A stretch of 64,000 nucleotides of DNA from JAFAZI01 sp035501255 (GTDB taxonomy: Bacteria; Actinomycetota; Actinomycetes; JAFAQI01): NCBI GenBank assembly GCA_035501255.1, contig DATJWM010000146.1, positions 22,416 through 86,415 on the forward strand, written 5' to 3'. Shown here one piece after another: positions 15,501-24,290 of the stretch. The notes under the pieces were generated by a model, which was not told the DNA's origin, did no database searches, and saw only the letters and a program-made list of their open reading frames with translations. Made by a program: the position numbers and the translations under genes. Every line of letters starts with the position of its first letter. Position 1 is the stretch's first letter.

Positions 15501-17455
15501 CCCGGTCGAGGTACGGCGAGTGGCGGGGCGGGGACGACCCGCTTGCCGGGCCGTATGACGTCAGCGAGGCGATCGACGATATCGGCGACTCGGTTCTCGG
15601 TGGGCTGTCTCCCGGAGAAGCGCTCCAGCAACTGATGCGCCGCGGGCTGTCCGGACGACGAGGGCTCGACGAGCTGCTCCGCCAGGTGCGGGAGCGACGG
15701 CGGGATGCGAATCGGGCGGGCCGACTCGACGGGACGCTCGATCAGGTTCGCGAGCTGCTGGAGCGGGCGATCGAGACCGAGCGCAACGCGCTGTTTCCTG
15801 ATCCGAGCGACGATGCCCGACTCGCCGAGGCGGAGCTGGCGTCCTTGCCGAGTGACACCTCCCGGGCGGTTCGCGAGCTCAGTGACTATCGCTGGAAGTC
15901 GCCAGAAGCTCGAGCGACCTTCGAGCAGATCCAGGATCTGCTCCGCCGCGAGGTCCTCGACAGCCAGTTTCGGGGGATGAAGCAGGCGCTGGAGAACGGT
16001 GACCCGCAGACGCAGCAACGCATCGCCGAGATGCTTTCGGCCCTCAACGACATGCTCGACGCCGACGCACGAGGTGAGGACACCAGCGAGCAGTTCGAGC
16101 AGTTCATGCAGAACTACGGCGACTTCTTCCCCGACAACCCCCAGACCCTCGATGAGCTCGTCGATTCGCTCGCCCGCCGAGCAGCAGCCGCACAACGGCT
16201 GATGAACTCGCTGTCACCCGAGCAGCAAGCGGAGCTGGCCGGCCTGATGCAGCAGGCGATGCAGCACAGCGGACTCGCCGAGCAGATGGCGCGGCTGTCC
16301 GACCAGCTACGCGCCCGACGCCCTGAGCTGGACTGGCAGGGTCGGCAGCGGATGCGCGGCGAGACCCCGATGGGTCTGGGCGACGCGACCACCGCACTCG
16401 AGGAAGCCGCGGACCTAGAGGAGCTGGAGCAGATGCTCGCCCAGGACTACCCCGGCGCACAGCTCGACGACGTCGATCCGGAGCTCCTGGAACGCGCGCT
16501 CGGCCGCAACGCGGTCGACGACCTCAGTGCGCTTCGCCGGATCGAGCGAGAACTCCAGCAGCAGGGATACCTCCAGCGCAACCGGGGTGACGTCACCCTC
16601 ACCCCGCGGGGCATGCGTCGGCTCGGTGAGACCGCGCTCCGGCGGATCTTCGACCGCTTGCACGCCCAAGGTCGCGGTGACCACGACACGCACGACGCCG
16701 GCGCGGCGGGGGACCCGACCGGCGCGACCCGAGCGTGGCGGTTCGGCGACGAGCAACCGTTCGACGTCGTACGGACTGTCCGCAACGCGGTGCTCCGGTC
16801 CGGTCCGGGCACTCCGGTCCGGGTCGACGTCGACGACTTCGAGGTGGTCGAAACCGAGCGCAGGTCAGGCGCAGCCGTGGCACTGCTCATTGACTTGTCC
16901 TACTCGATGGCGCTTCGCGGAACGTGGGCGTCGGCCAAGTCGACGGCGCTCGCCCTGCACACCCTCGTGTCGACGAAGTACCCGCAGGACGCGATCGAGA
17001 TCATCGGGTTCTCCCGCTATGCCCGGGTCCTGAAACCGACCGACCTGCCGGACCTCTCGTGGGACATGGTCCAGGGCACGAACCTTCAACATGCGCTCAT
17101 TCTGGCGTCCCGCCACCTCGCCAAACATCCGAACGCGGAACCGGTGGTCATGGTGGTCACCGACGGTGAACCGACCGCGCACTTGATGGCCGACGGCAAC
17201 GCCTGGTTCGACTGGCCGACGCACCCGGAGACGACTGCCGCGACGATGGCGGAGGTGGAGCGAATCACGCGCCGGGGGGCAACCATCAACGTCTTCATGC
17301 TCGACGACGAACCAGGGTTGGTGCGATTCGTCGAGTCGATGGCCGCCCGCAACGGCGGACGAGTGTTCACCTCCGACGGCGACCGGTTGGGCGACTACGT
17401 CGTCAGCGACTATCTGCGCGCCCGGCGAGGGCGTCGGAGCCGGCGCTCCGCTTGA
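15497..17455 (+). CDS. VWA-domain protein, ChlD-like partner of the AAA+ ATPase
   Basis: A 652-residue protein. The first 370 residues are highly charged and helical with many Gln, Glu and Arg (EQAELAGLMQQAMQHSGLAEQ). The C-terminal VWA domain carries a complete MIDAS: DLSYSMALRG (Asp466, Ser468, Ser470), the Thr in QGTNLQHAL and the Asp in VVTDGEPTAH. It starts by a four-base overlap with the ATPase gene, so the two are translated together. In related pairs the VWA protein is the metal-dependent adaptor recognised by the hexameric ATPase. The client is unknown. Confidence 0.88.
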   Translation: MTRSRYGEWRGGDDPLAGPYDVSEAIDDIGDSVLGGLSPGEALQQLMRRGLSGRRGLDELLRQVRERRRDANRAGRLDGTLDQVRELLERAIETERNALFPDPSDDARLAEAELASLPSDTSRAVRELSDYRWKSPEARATFEQIQDLLRREVLDSQFRGMKQALENGDPQTQQRIAEMLSALNDMLDADARGEDTSEQFEQFMQNYGDFFPDNPQTLDELVDSLARRAAAAQRLMNSLSPEQQAELAGLMQQAMQHSGLAEQMARLSDQLRARRPELDWQGRQRMRGETPMGLGDATTALEEAADLEELEQMLAQDYPGAQLDDVDPELLERALGRNAVDDLSALRRIERELQQQGYLQRNRGDVTLTPRGMRRLGETALRRIFDRLHAQGRGDHDTHDAGAAGDPTGATRAWRFGDEQPFDVVRTVRNAVLRSGPGTPVRVDVDDFEVVETERRSGAAVALLIDLSYSMALRGTWASAKSTALALHTLVSTKYPQDAIEIIGFSRYARVLKPTDLPDLSWDMVQGTNLQHALILASRHLAKHPNAEPVVMVVTDGEPTAHLMADGNAWFDWPTHPETTAATMAEVERITRRGATINVFMLDDEPGLVRFVESMAARNGGRVFTSDGDRLGDYVVSDYLRARRGRRSRRSA

Positions 17456-17483
17456 CCCCGCACGGCGGAAACACGACCAGCTG

Positions 17484-18758
17484 ATGAGCGAGACCGGGGG
17501 CAGCCCAGACACCTCGTCGTCGGCTGGACAGGAGCCGTTGCCGCCACTTCCGCGCGAGGTGTACATCCTCGTCGCGGTGGCGTTCTTCGTCGCGCTCGGC
17601 TTCGGGATCGTCGCTCCCGCACTGCCGGTCTTCGCCCGCGACTTCGGCGTGGGTCGGGCCGCCGCAGGCGGGGTCATCAGCGCGTTTGCCGTGATGCGGA
17701 TCGCTTTTTCTTTTCCGGCGGGGGTGGCGGTTGATCACGCCGGCGAACGGGTGGTCATGGCGACCGGCATCGCGATCGTGGCGGTCAGCAGCGTGCTCGC
17801 CGGACTCGCTCAGAGCTACGCCGAGCTGATCACGCTGCGCGGCATCGGCGGCATCGGGTCCGCGATGTTTTCGATCAGTGCCTTGAGCCTGATCGTCCGG
17901 CTGGTGCCGAACCGGCAACGCGGTCGGGCGATGGGTTTGTGGCAGGGCGGCTTCCTCATCGGCGGAATCACCGGTCCGGTGCTCGGGAGCGCGGTGACGA
18001 GCATCTCGATCCGGTTGCCGTTCTTCCTGTACGCCGGAACCCTGGTCCTCGCCGGCACCACGGCGATGGTCGCCCTGCGTTCCACACCACTTGCCGACAA
18101 GGAGGCCGTCGCATCGGGCGCCCGCACGTCGCTTCGGGACGCCTTGGGAAATCGGGCCTACCGCGCCGCGCTGGCGGCGAACTTCGCCGACTCCTGGGGT
18201 GCGATCGGCGTGCGATCGGCATTGATTCCGCTGTTTGTCGGCGATGTGCTGCACGAGCCGGCCATCTTCACCGGCCTGGGTTTCCTCGTCGTGTCGGCGA
18301 TCAACGGCGCGACGCTGCTTCCCGCGGCCCGCTACGCCGACCGCCGGGGGCGCAAGCCGGTTCTGCTCAGCGGCTGCATATGTAGCGGTGTCGGCATCGC
18401 CACCCTCGCCGTCTGGCCGGACGTCGCCGGGTACTTCATCGGGCTGGCTCTGCTCGGGCTCGGATCGGGGTTGCTCGACGTCGCACCGGGCGCGGTCGTC
18501 GGCGACGTCGTCGAAGGGCGCGGCGGTCCGGTCTTCGCGGCGTATTCGATGTCCTCCGATCTCGGTACGGTCTTCGGTCCGGTGGTGGCGGGGCGGATCG
18601 CGGACCTGTCCTACTCCGACGCGTTCGGGACGACGGCAGTGATCCTGGGCGTGGCAGCGCTGTTCGCCGCGGTAGCGCCCGAGACCCTCGACCGTTCCGC
18701 CCCGGCGACCGAACCAGCACCGGGTTCAGGCGAGAGCCTGCTCCAGGTCGGCGACTAG
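17484..18758 (+). CDS. Major facilitator superfamily drug/multidrug-type transporter
   Basis: A 424-residue MFS permease with 12 predicted TM helices. The first helix is EVYILVAVAFFVALGFGIVAPALPVF, with the antiporter-type Pro-containing motif of efflux pumps. The loop 2-3 motif A is degenerate (FPAGVAVDHAGERVVMATG), and the cytoplasmic loop between helices 8 and 9 contains AARYADRRGRKPVLLSG, a standard motif A. The gene lies 28 bases after the VWA gene and may be co-transcribed. Its 3' end overlaps the convergent metB gene by 33 bases. The substrate is unknown. Confidence 0.88.
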   Translation: MSETGGSPDTSSSAGQEPLPPLPREVYILVAVAFFVALGFGIVAPALPVFARDFGVGRAAAGGVISAFAVMRIAFSFPAGVAVDHAGERVVMATGIAIVAVSSVLAGLAQSYAELITLRGIGGIGSAMFSISALSLIVRLVPNRQRGRAMGLWQGGFLIGGITGPVLGSAVTSISIRLPFFLYAGTLVLAGTTAMVALRSTPLADKEAVASGARTSLRDALGNRAYRAALAANFADSWGAIGVRSALIPLFVGDVLHEPAIFTGLGFLVVSAINGATLLPAARYADRRGRKPVLLSGCICSGVGIATLAVWPDVAGYFIGLALLGLGSGLLDVAPGAVVGDVVEGRGGPVFAAYSMSSDLGTVFGPVVAGRIADLSYSDAFGTTAVILGVAALFAAVAPETLDRSAPATEPAPGSGESLLQVGD

Positions 18759-19868
18759 GTCCCGGCAGCTTTCGATCCCGACGGAAAGGCGGACCAGGTC
18801 GGGCGGTACCTCCAGTTCGGTGCCCGCAACACTGCCATGGGTCATCGCGGCGGGGTGCTCGATCAGCGACTCGACCCCGCCCAGGGACTCCGCAAGGGTG
18901 AACACCCGGGTGCTCGCGCACACGCGCCGTGCACCGGTTTCGCCCGCTGCGACCCGGAAGGAGACCATCCCGCCGAAGCGGCTCATCTGCTTGGCCGCAA
19001 TCGGGTCGGAGTCCGGGTAGAAGACCTGCGTCACGGTGTCGTGGGCGCGAAGCATCGCGACGATCCGTTCGGCGTTGTCGCAGTGACGGTCCATCCGGAC
19101 CGCGAGCGTCTTGACTCCGCGCAGGACGAGCCAGGCATCGAAGGCGCCGGCCACGGCTCCCATCGAGTTTTGGTGGAAGGCAAGGCGGTCAGCCAGATCG
19201 TCGTCGGTGACCACCAGCGCACCCCCGACGACATCGCTGTGACCGCCGAGATACTTCGTCGTCGAGTGCATCACGAGGTCGGCGCCCCGAGCGAGCGGTT
19301 GTTGAAGGTAGGGCGATGCGAAGGTGTTGTCGACCGCGAGGAGGGCCCCGGCGGAGTGCGCCAACCTGGCGAGCGCCTCGATGTCGGCGACCGCAAGCAA
19401 CGGATTGGTGGGTGTCTCACACCAGATCAGTCGAGTGTCGTCGCGAACAGCGGCGCGCACCGCGCCCAGGTCACGTTGGTCGACGGTGGTGAACTGGAGC
19501 CCCCACCGCTCCAGCACGCGAGCGAACAGCCGGTAGGTGCCGCCGTAGGCATCGCCGGGAATCACCACGTGGTCGCCGGGTTGGCACAACGCCCGAATCG
19601 CGGTGTCCTCCGCAGCGAGACCACTCGCGAACGCAAACCCTCGCCGGCCCCCCTCCAACGCGGCCAGGCAGCCCTCCAGCGCGTCACGGGTCGGGTTGCC
19701 GCTGCGGCTGTAGTCATAACGGTCGCGCAGCTCGCCGACGGCGTCTTGTGCGTAGGTGGAGGTGAGATACAGCGGAGTGATGACCGCACCGGTTACCGGA
19801 TCGGCATCCTGCGCGGCGTGGATCGCCAACGTCTCGAATCCGGGACGGGGAGCCTGTTCGTCCGCCAC
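18726..19868 (-). CDS. metB: Cystathionine gamma-synthase/lyase-type PLP enzyme
   Basis: A protein of about 380 residues in the Cys/Met metabolism PLP family. It has the substrate/PLP motifs YSRSGNPTRDALEGCLAALE, FASGLAAEDTAIRAL and the PLP lysine in MHSTTKYLGGHSDVVGGAL. SLGGVESLIEHPAAMTH near the C-terminus is typical of MetB and of cystathionine gamma-lyases, which sequence does not separate well. Next to cbs it could work in either direction of transsulfuration. I place the start at the GTG at 19868 (VADEQAPRPGFETLAIH) because TAGGGT lies exactly six bases before it; a GTG at 19874 abuts that element. The 3' end overlaps the convergent MFS gene by 33 bases. Confidence 0.92.
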   Translation of the reverse strand: MADEQAPRPGFETLAIHAAQDADPVTGAVITPLYLTSTYAQDAVGELRDRYDYSRSGNPTRDALEGCLAALEGGRRGFAFASGLAAEDTAIRALCQPGDHVVIPGDAYGGTYRLFARVLERWGLQFTTVDQRDLGAVRAAVRDDTRLIWCETPTNPLLAVADIEALARLAHSAGALLAVDNTFASPYLQQPLARGADLVMHSTTKYLGGHSDVVGGALVVTDDDLADRLAFHQNSMGAVAGAFDAWLVLRGVKTLAVRMDRHCDNAERIVAMLRAHDTVTQVFYPDSDPIAAKQMSRFGGMVSFRVAAGETGARRVCASTRVFTLAESLGGVESLIEHPAAMTHGSVAGTELEVPPDLVRLSVGIESCRDLVADLEQALA

Positions 19869-19874
19869 CCGCAC

Positions 19875-19880
19875 ACCCTA
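19875..19880 (-). promoter_or_regulatory. -10 element for leaderless metB
   Basis: TAGGGT on the minus strand ends six bases before the GTG at 19868, matching the leaderless pattern of other genes here. Confidence 0.45.
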
Positions 19881-19903
19881 CGGCCCGCAACCGCAACCTC
19901 GGG

Positions 19904-21277
19904 TCAGTTGGACGCCGCGAGGAACCCGAGAAGATCCTGGCGCGTGACGACCCCGATCGGCTTGCCGTCGTCGAGCACCAGCGCAGCGTCCGCATCGTGA
20001 AGGGCGGTCATCACCGCTGCCACCGGCTCACCCGCTCCGATCATGGGCAGCGGATCGGACATGTGCCGTTCCAACGGATCCGCCAACCGCGCCCGCCCGT
20101 TGAACAACGCGTCGAGCAGGTCGCGCTCGACGACCGAGCCCATCACCTCTGCCGCCATGACCGGCGGTTCGGCGCGCACGACTGGCATCTGTGAGACGGC
20201 GTACTCGCGAAGGATGTCGATCGCCTCCCGCACCGTCTCGTTCGGATGGACGTGGACGAAATCGGGGACGCCACCCGACTTGCGGACCAGCACCTCGCGA
20301 ACGGTCTCCGTTCGCTCACCGGAGGCCAAGAAGCCATAGTCGGCCATCCACTCGTCGTTGAAGATCTTGGAGAGGTAACCCCGGCCACCATCCGGAAGCA
20401 GGACGACGACGAGGTCCTCCGGGCGAGCCCCGCGCGCGACCTCCAGGGCCGCGACGACCGCCATCCCGCACGAGCCACCCACAAGCAGACCCTCCTCGCG
20501 CGCGAGCCGGCGGGTCATCAAGAACGAATCGGCGTCGGAGACGGCGATGACGTGATCGCACACGGTGGTGTCGTAGTTCTTCGGCCAGATGTCCTCACCG
20601 ACCCCCTCCACCAGGTACGGACGACCGGTCCCCCCGGAGTAGACCGACCCTTCAGGGTCTGCTCCGATGACCTTCACCCGACCGGCCGACACTTCCTTGA
20701 GGTAGCGGCCGGTGCCGCTGATCGTGCCCCCGGTGCCGATCCCGGCGACGAAGTGGGTGATCCGCTCGTCGGTCTGCCTCCACAACTCCGGCCCGGTGGT
20801 CTCGTAGTGGGAGCGAGGGTTCGCCGGATTCGAATACTGATCCGGCTTCCACCCGCCGGGACGTTCCCGGGCCAACCGGTCGGAGACGCTGTAGTAGGAG
20901 TCCGGGTGGTCGGGCGGGACGGCCGTGGGGCACACGACGACCTCCGCCCCGTACGCGCGCAGGACGTTGATCTTGTCCGCGGACACCTTGTCCGGACAGA
21001 CGAAAACGCACGAGTATCCACGCTGCTGCGCAACGATCGCGAGCCCGATCCCGGTGTTTCCACTCGTCGGCTCGACGATCGTGCCACCGGGCTTCAGCGC
21101 TCCTGATCGCTCCGCGTCGTCGATCATCCGCACGGCAATCCGGTCCTTCACCGAGCCACCAGGGTTGAGGTACTCGACCTTCGCGAGGACCGTCGCGGCG
21201 CATCCCGCGGTGACCGAGTTCAGCCTGACGAGCGGCGTCTCACCGATGAGTTCAACGACCGAGTCGTGAGCCTCCAT
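19904..21277 (-). CDS. cbs: Cystathionine beta-synthase
   Basis: A 457-residue enzyme condensing serine (or O-acetylserine) with homocysteine. The PLP lysine is in LNPGGSVKDRIAVRMIDDAE, the substrate loop is IVEPTSGNTGIGLAIV, and the phosphate-binding motif is GIGTGGTISGTGRYLKE. Residues about 335-457 form two CBS domains (VREAIDILREYAVSQMPVV; IGVVTRQDLLGFLA), so it is full length and potentially allosteric. No heme-binding N-terminal extension is present. The ATG at 21277 has TACGTT seven bases before it and no ribosome site, indicating a leaderless mRNA. It shares the strand with metB (35-base gap) and is divergent from the thiolase. Confidence 0.95.
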   Translation of the reverse strand: MEAHDSVVELIGETPLVRLNSVTAGCAATVLAKVEYLNPGGSVKDRIAVRMIDDAERSGALKPGGTIVEPTSGNTGIGLAIVAQQRGYSCVFVCPDKVSADKINVLRAYGAEVVVCPTAVPPDHPDSYYSVSDRLARERPGGWKPDQYSNPANPRSHYETTGPELWRQTDERITHFVAGIGTGGTISGTGRYLKEVSAGRVKVIGADPEGSVYSGGTGRPYLVEGVGEDIWPKNYDTTVCDHVIAVSDADSFLMTRRLAREEGLLVGGSCGMAVVAALEVARGARPEDLVVVLLPDGGRGYLSKIFNDEWMADYGFLASGERTETVREVLVRKSGGVPDFVHVHPNETVREAIDILREYAVSQMPVVRAEPPVMAAEVMGSVVERDLLDALFNGRARLADPLERHMSDPLPMIGAGEPVAAVMTALHDADAALVLDDGKPIGVVTRQDLLGFLAASN

Positions 21278-21284
21278 GGTCGGG

Positions 21285-21290
21285 AACGTA
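21285..21290 (-). promoter_or_regulatory. -10 element for leaderless cbs
   Basis: TACGTT on the minus strand, seven bases before the cbs ATG. Confidence 0.45.
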
Positions 21291-21322
21291 CCCTGATCGA
21301 ACCGCCAGTGTGAGGAGCACAG

Positions 21323-22546
21323 ATGCCTGAGGCCGTGATTGTGTCGACCGCCCGTTCCCCGATCGGCCGGGCATTCAAGGGGTCCCTGGTGGACTTCCGG
21401 CCGGATGACCTGACCGCGACGATCATCAAGGCGGCGCTGGAGAGGGTCCCCGCGCTCGACCCACACTCGATCGACGACCTGATCCTTGGGTGTGGCCTGC
21501 CCGGTGGGGAGCAGGGGTTCAACATGGCCCGAGTCGTGGCCGTCCAACTCGGATTGGACGACGTACCCGGTACGACGGTCACGCGGTACTGCTCCTCCAG
21601 CCTGCAGACCACGCGGATGGCGTTCCACGCGATCAAAGCCGGCGAAGGTGACATCTTTCTCAGCGCCGGAGTCGAGATGGTCAGCCGGTTCGGCAAGGGC
21701 AACAGCGACTCGCTGCCGGAAACGCACAACCCGATCTTCAGCGATGCCGAGGCTCGGTCGGCAACGATGGCGGAGGGCAACTTCCACTGGACCGATCCGC
21801 GCGAGGCCGGCGACCTGCCCGACATCTACATCGCGATGGGTCAGACGGCCGAGAACGTGGCGGAGTCCATGAATATCTCCCGCGCCGAGCAGGACGAGTT
21901 CGGTGTCCGTTCGCAAAACCTGGCGGAAAAGGCGATCGCCAACGGCTTCTTCGAGCGCGAGATCACACCCGTGACGACTCCTGCGGGCGCTCGGGTCGCC
22001 GCCGACGACGGCCCACGTCCGGGAGTCAGCATCGAGGGTGTCTCAGCGCTGAAGCCAGTCTTCCGGCCCGACGGTACGGTCACCGCCGGGAACTGCTGCC
22101 CGCTCAACGACGGTGCGGCCGCGGTGGTGATCATGAGCGACACCAAGGCGTCCGAACTGGGACTGACCCCCCTCGCGCGCATCGTCTCTACCGGCGTGTC
22201 CGGGCTCAGCCCGGAGATCATGGGGCTCGGCCCGATCGAAGCGTCCCGGCAGGCGCTCGCCCGCGCGGGTCTCACGATCGATGACATCGATCTGGTCGAA
22301 ATCAACGAAGCATTCGCGGCACAGGTCATCCCCTCAGCCCGGGAACTGGGCATCGACCCGTTCGGCGACAAGCTCAATGTCAATGGCGGGGCGATCGCCG
22401 TCGGGCACCCCTTCGGCATGACGGGCGCGAGGATCACCGGGACGCTCCTCAACGGCCTTCAGGCGCATGACCGCACCTTCGGACTGGAAACGATGTGCGT
22501 CGGCGGCGGCCAGGGCATGGCGATGGTGCTGGAGCGACTCAACTAG
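21323..22546 (+). CDS. Acetyl-CoA C-acyltransferase (thiolase)
   Basis: A 407-residue thiolase. The nucleophilic cysteine is in VTRYCSSSLQTTRMA, the active-site motif NEAFAAQ is present, the His is in GGAIAVGHPFGMTGAR, and the second Cys is in LETMCVGGGQGMAMV. All three catalytic elements are intact. The start follows GAGGAG. In actinobacteria a FadA-type thiolase often sits beside cbs and metB (Rv1074c region). No beta-oxidation partner is adjacent, so whether it degrades fatty acyl-CoA or forms acetoacetyl-CoA is open. Confidence 0.93.
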   Translation: MPEAVIVSTARSPIGRAFKGSLVDFRPDDLTATIIKAALERVPALDPHSIDDLILGCGLPGGEQGFNMARVVAVQLGLDDVPGTTVTRYCSSSLQTTRMAFHAIKAGEGDIFLSAGVEMVSRFGKGNSDSLPETHNPIFSDAEARSATMAEGNFHWTDPREAGDLPDIYIAMGQTAENVAESMNISRAEQDEFGVRSQNLAEKAIANGFFEREITPVTTPAGARVAADDGPRPGVSIEGVSALKPVFRPDGTVTAGNCCPLNDGAAAVVIMSDTKASELGLTPLARIVSTGVSGLSPEIMGLGPIEASRQALARAGLTIDDIDLVEINEAFAAQVIPSARELGIDPFGDKLNVNGGAIAVGHPFGMTGARITGTLLNGLQAHDRTFGLETMCVGGGQGMAMVLERLN

Positions 22547-22598
22547 GGCTTATCCACACATCCCAAAGATCACTCTTCCCTGGCGTATCGATGGGTTC

Positions 22599-22604
22599 TA
22601 CCGT
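22599..22604 (+). promoter_or_regulatory. -10 element for leaderless regulator gene
   Basis: TACCGT ends six bases before the GTG at 22611; no ribosome site is visible. Confidence 0.45.
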
Positions 22605-22610
22605 TGACCC

Positions 22611-23618
22611 GTGGAACGGCCGGGGGGTTGCAGCGAGGAGCGCATCCTCGAGACCTTCGGCGTATCCGCGCAGGCGGAGGCGGTCTGGCACGTGCTGCTC
22701 ACCGGGCCGGACACACCGATCCGGGATCTGACCAAGCTGACCCTGCTGCCGCAGGAGTCGGTCGACGCCGCCCTCGAGGAGCTTCTCGACGCCGAACTGG
22801 TTCGTGAAGGCGCTGCCGCCCCCGGCGTCATCGCGATCGACCCCGTTCTGGCGGTCGAGACGCTAATCACCCGAGGCGAGCGCCAACTCGCCGCCCAGGC
22901 AGCGAAGTACGCCGAACTGCGCGCCATCCTCCCGTCAGTGGCAAGTTCCTACAAGCGAGGGCGGGTGGCCGCCGGGGAAGTGGACGGAATCGAGCTGGTG
23001 GAGCCGCTCGACGACGTTCGGCGCCTCATCTACAAGGCTGGCGAACGGTGCAGCAAGGAGGCCCGAGGGCTCGACCGCGACACGACCGTCGAAGGGCTGC
23101 GCGAGGCCCGTCCAAGCGCCGTGGCCGCACTCGAACGGGGCGTCGAGATGAGGGAGATCGTAGGCCCGCACGTGATCAGCGATCCAGAGGTCTACGCCGA
23201 GTACGAAATCCTTGCGAGGCATGGCCAACTCGCCCGAGTGGTTCCTTCTCCGGCCACGCGCATGCTCGTCTTCGACCATGACATAGCGATCCTGCCAGCC
23301 GACACGATGCACATAATGCGTGGCGCGTTATTCATCCGGGTTCGCTCGATCGTCGACGCGTTGATCGATCTATATGACCAGGCCTGGAAGGGCGGGACGC
23401 CGGTCTTCAACGTTGCACAGGAGTGGCACGGGCCAACCGGTAGGGCAGCGCAGATTCTGGAGTTGTTGGCCGCCGGGTTCAAGGATGAGACGATCGCGCG
23501 CACGTTGGGAATCGCTTCGCGAACCGTGCGCCGCGACATCCTGGAGATCAAGGCCCACCTCGGCGTTCGATCACGCACGGAGATCGTTGCGGCCGCGATG
23601 CGCCGAGGGTGGCTGTAG
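22611..23618 (+). CDS. TrmB-like/LuxR-type transcriptional regulator
   Basis: A 335-residue regulator with two DNA-binding-like ends. The N-terminal 75 residues resemble a TrmB winged helix (VWHVLLTGPDTPIRDLTKLT, ALEELLDAELVREG). The middle region lacks a recognised sensor motif but has the phospholipase-D-like layout often seen in such proteins. The C-terminal 65 residues are a LuxR HTH: RAAQILELLAAGFKDETIAR then TLGIASRTVRRDILEIKAHLGV. The GTG start has TACCGT six bases upstream, so the mRNA is probably leaderless. Proteins of this type in actinobacteria are orphan regulators, often near natural-product clusters, but none is seen here. Confidence 0.8.
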   Translation: MERPGGCSEERILETFGVSAQAEAVWHVLLTGPDTPIRDLTKLTLLPQESVDAALEELLDAELVREGAAAPGVIAIDPVLAVETLITRGERQLAAQAAKYAELRAILPSVASSYKRGRVAAGEVDGIELVEPLDDVRRLIYKAGERCSKEARGLDRDTTVEGLREARPSAVAALERGVEMREIVGPHVISDPEVYAEYEILARHGQLARVVPSPATRMLVFDHDIAILPADTMHIMRGALFIRVRSIVDALIDLYDQAWKGGTPVFNVAQEWHGPTGRAAQILELLAAGFKDETIARTLGIASRTVRRDILEIKAHLGVRSRTEIVAAAMRRGWL

Positions 23619-23631
23619 CTCAGATCGACCC

Positions 23632-23964
23632 TCAGCCAGTCTCCTCGAATGCCTCCCGGAACCATCGATCCACCAGGTCAAGGTCTGCCAGGTCCGGTGT
23701 TCGCGACAGCGCGATGAGCACGTCGCCTCCGAGGAGGACCACAGCGTCGGGAAGGGCATAGACCGGCAGGTCGGGAGCGACCGGCGCGGGGATCCGTTCC
23801 AGCCGCCCCGTGAGGCTCGCCAGGTTCTCGAGCAACACCGTGACCGGCTCCCGGCGCGATCGCCACGCGGACTCGGACAACGAACGGAGCCGCCGGACCA
23901 ACCGGTCCATATCGGCCTCGACAGCCGCCAGCCGGTCAAGGTAGCCGAGTGGTGGGGAGCTCAC
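23632..23964 (-). CDS. Hypothetical protein, alpha-helical
   Basis: A 110-residue protein of unknown function. The first half is predicted helical (LDRLAAVEADMDRLVRRLRSL), followed by a Pro-rich segment (LERIPAPVAPDLPVYALPD) and a beta/alpha end (AVVLLGGDVLIALSRTPDLA). No TM helix or signal is seen. The GTG start has TACTCT six bases upstream, supporting a real, leaderless gene. It is convergent with the regulator at 22611 (13 bases). Confidence 0.65.
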   Translation of the reverse strand: MSSPPLGYLDRLAAVEADMDRLVRRLRSLSESAWRSRREPVTVLLENLASLTGRLERIPAPVAPDLPVYALPDAVVLLGGDVLIALSRTPDLADLDLVDRWFREAFEETG

Positions 23965-23970
23965 CGCGCG

Positions 23971-23976
23971 AGAGTA
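23971..23976 (-). promoter_or_regulatory. -10 element for the hypothetical gene at 23964
   Basis: TACTCT on the minus strand ends six bases before the GTG. Confidence 0.4.
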
Positions 23977-24054
23977 GCGAGCAATCTGGATTGGGCCTTG
24001 TCGAGCGCGGCCGCCTGCGGCAGGCTAGGCACAGGGACAACCGTGGAGGCGCAG

Positions 24055-24282
24055 ATGTCGATGCCGCAGTCCGAAGACACACACCAGTCGTTGCTGGCGA
24101 GGATCCCGCAGACCACCGGGCGTGACCTTCCCAGCTGGTTCGACTGTCTGGACGACGGCCCGACCCTGCTGCGCTTCGACGAACGCGTGACCTGGCTCCG
24201 CGACGAGCACAGCCTTCCGCATGGTTACGCGCGGGCGATCGTGCACGAGCACGACCTGCGTCGCGCGGCGTCGCGCAGCTGA
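24055..24282 (+). CDS. DUF4287-family small protein
   Basis: A 75-residue protein with the DUF4287 pattern: an amphipathic N-terminal helix (SLLARIPQTTGRDLPSWFDCL), then VTWLRDEHSLPHGYARAIVHEHD, the Leu-Lys/Arg-Glu-x-His-Gly repeat typical of the family. No enzymatic role is known. The ATG has GGAGG five bases upstream, which decides the start. The PPOX-type gene follows eight bases later, so the two are probably transcribed together. Confidence 0.75.
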   Translation: MSMPQSEDTHQSLLARIPQTTGRDLPSWFDCLDDGPTLLRFDERVTWLRDEHSLPHGYARAIVHEHDLRRAASRS

Positions 24283-24290
24283 GCAACCCG

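Noticed and set aside
14070..17455. Bacteriochlorophyll or cobalamin chelatase genes
   Set aside because: Only I-like and D-like subunits are present, the I-like protein has an unusual Cys insertion, and no H/CobN subunit or pathway gene is nearby.
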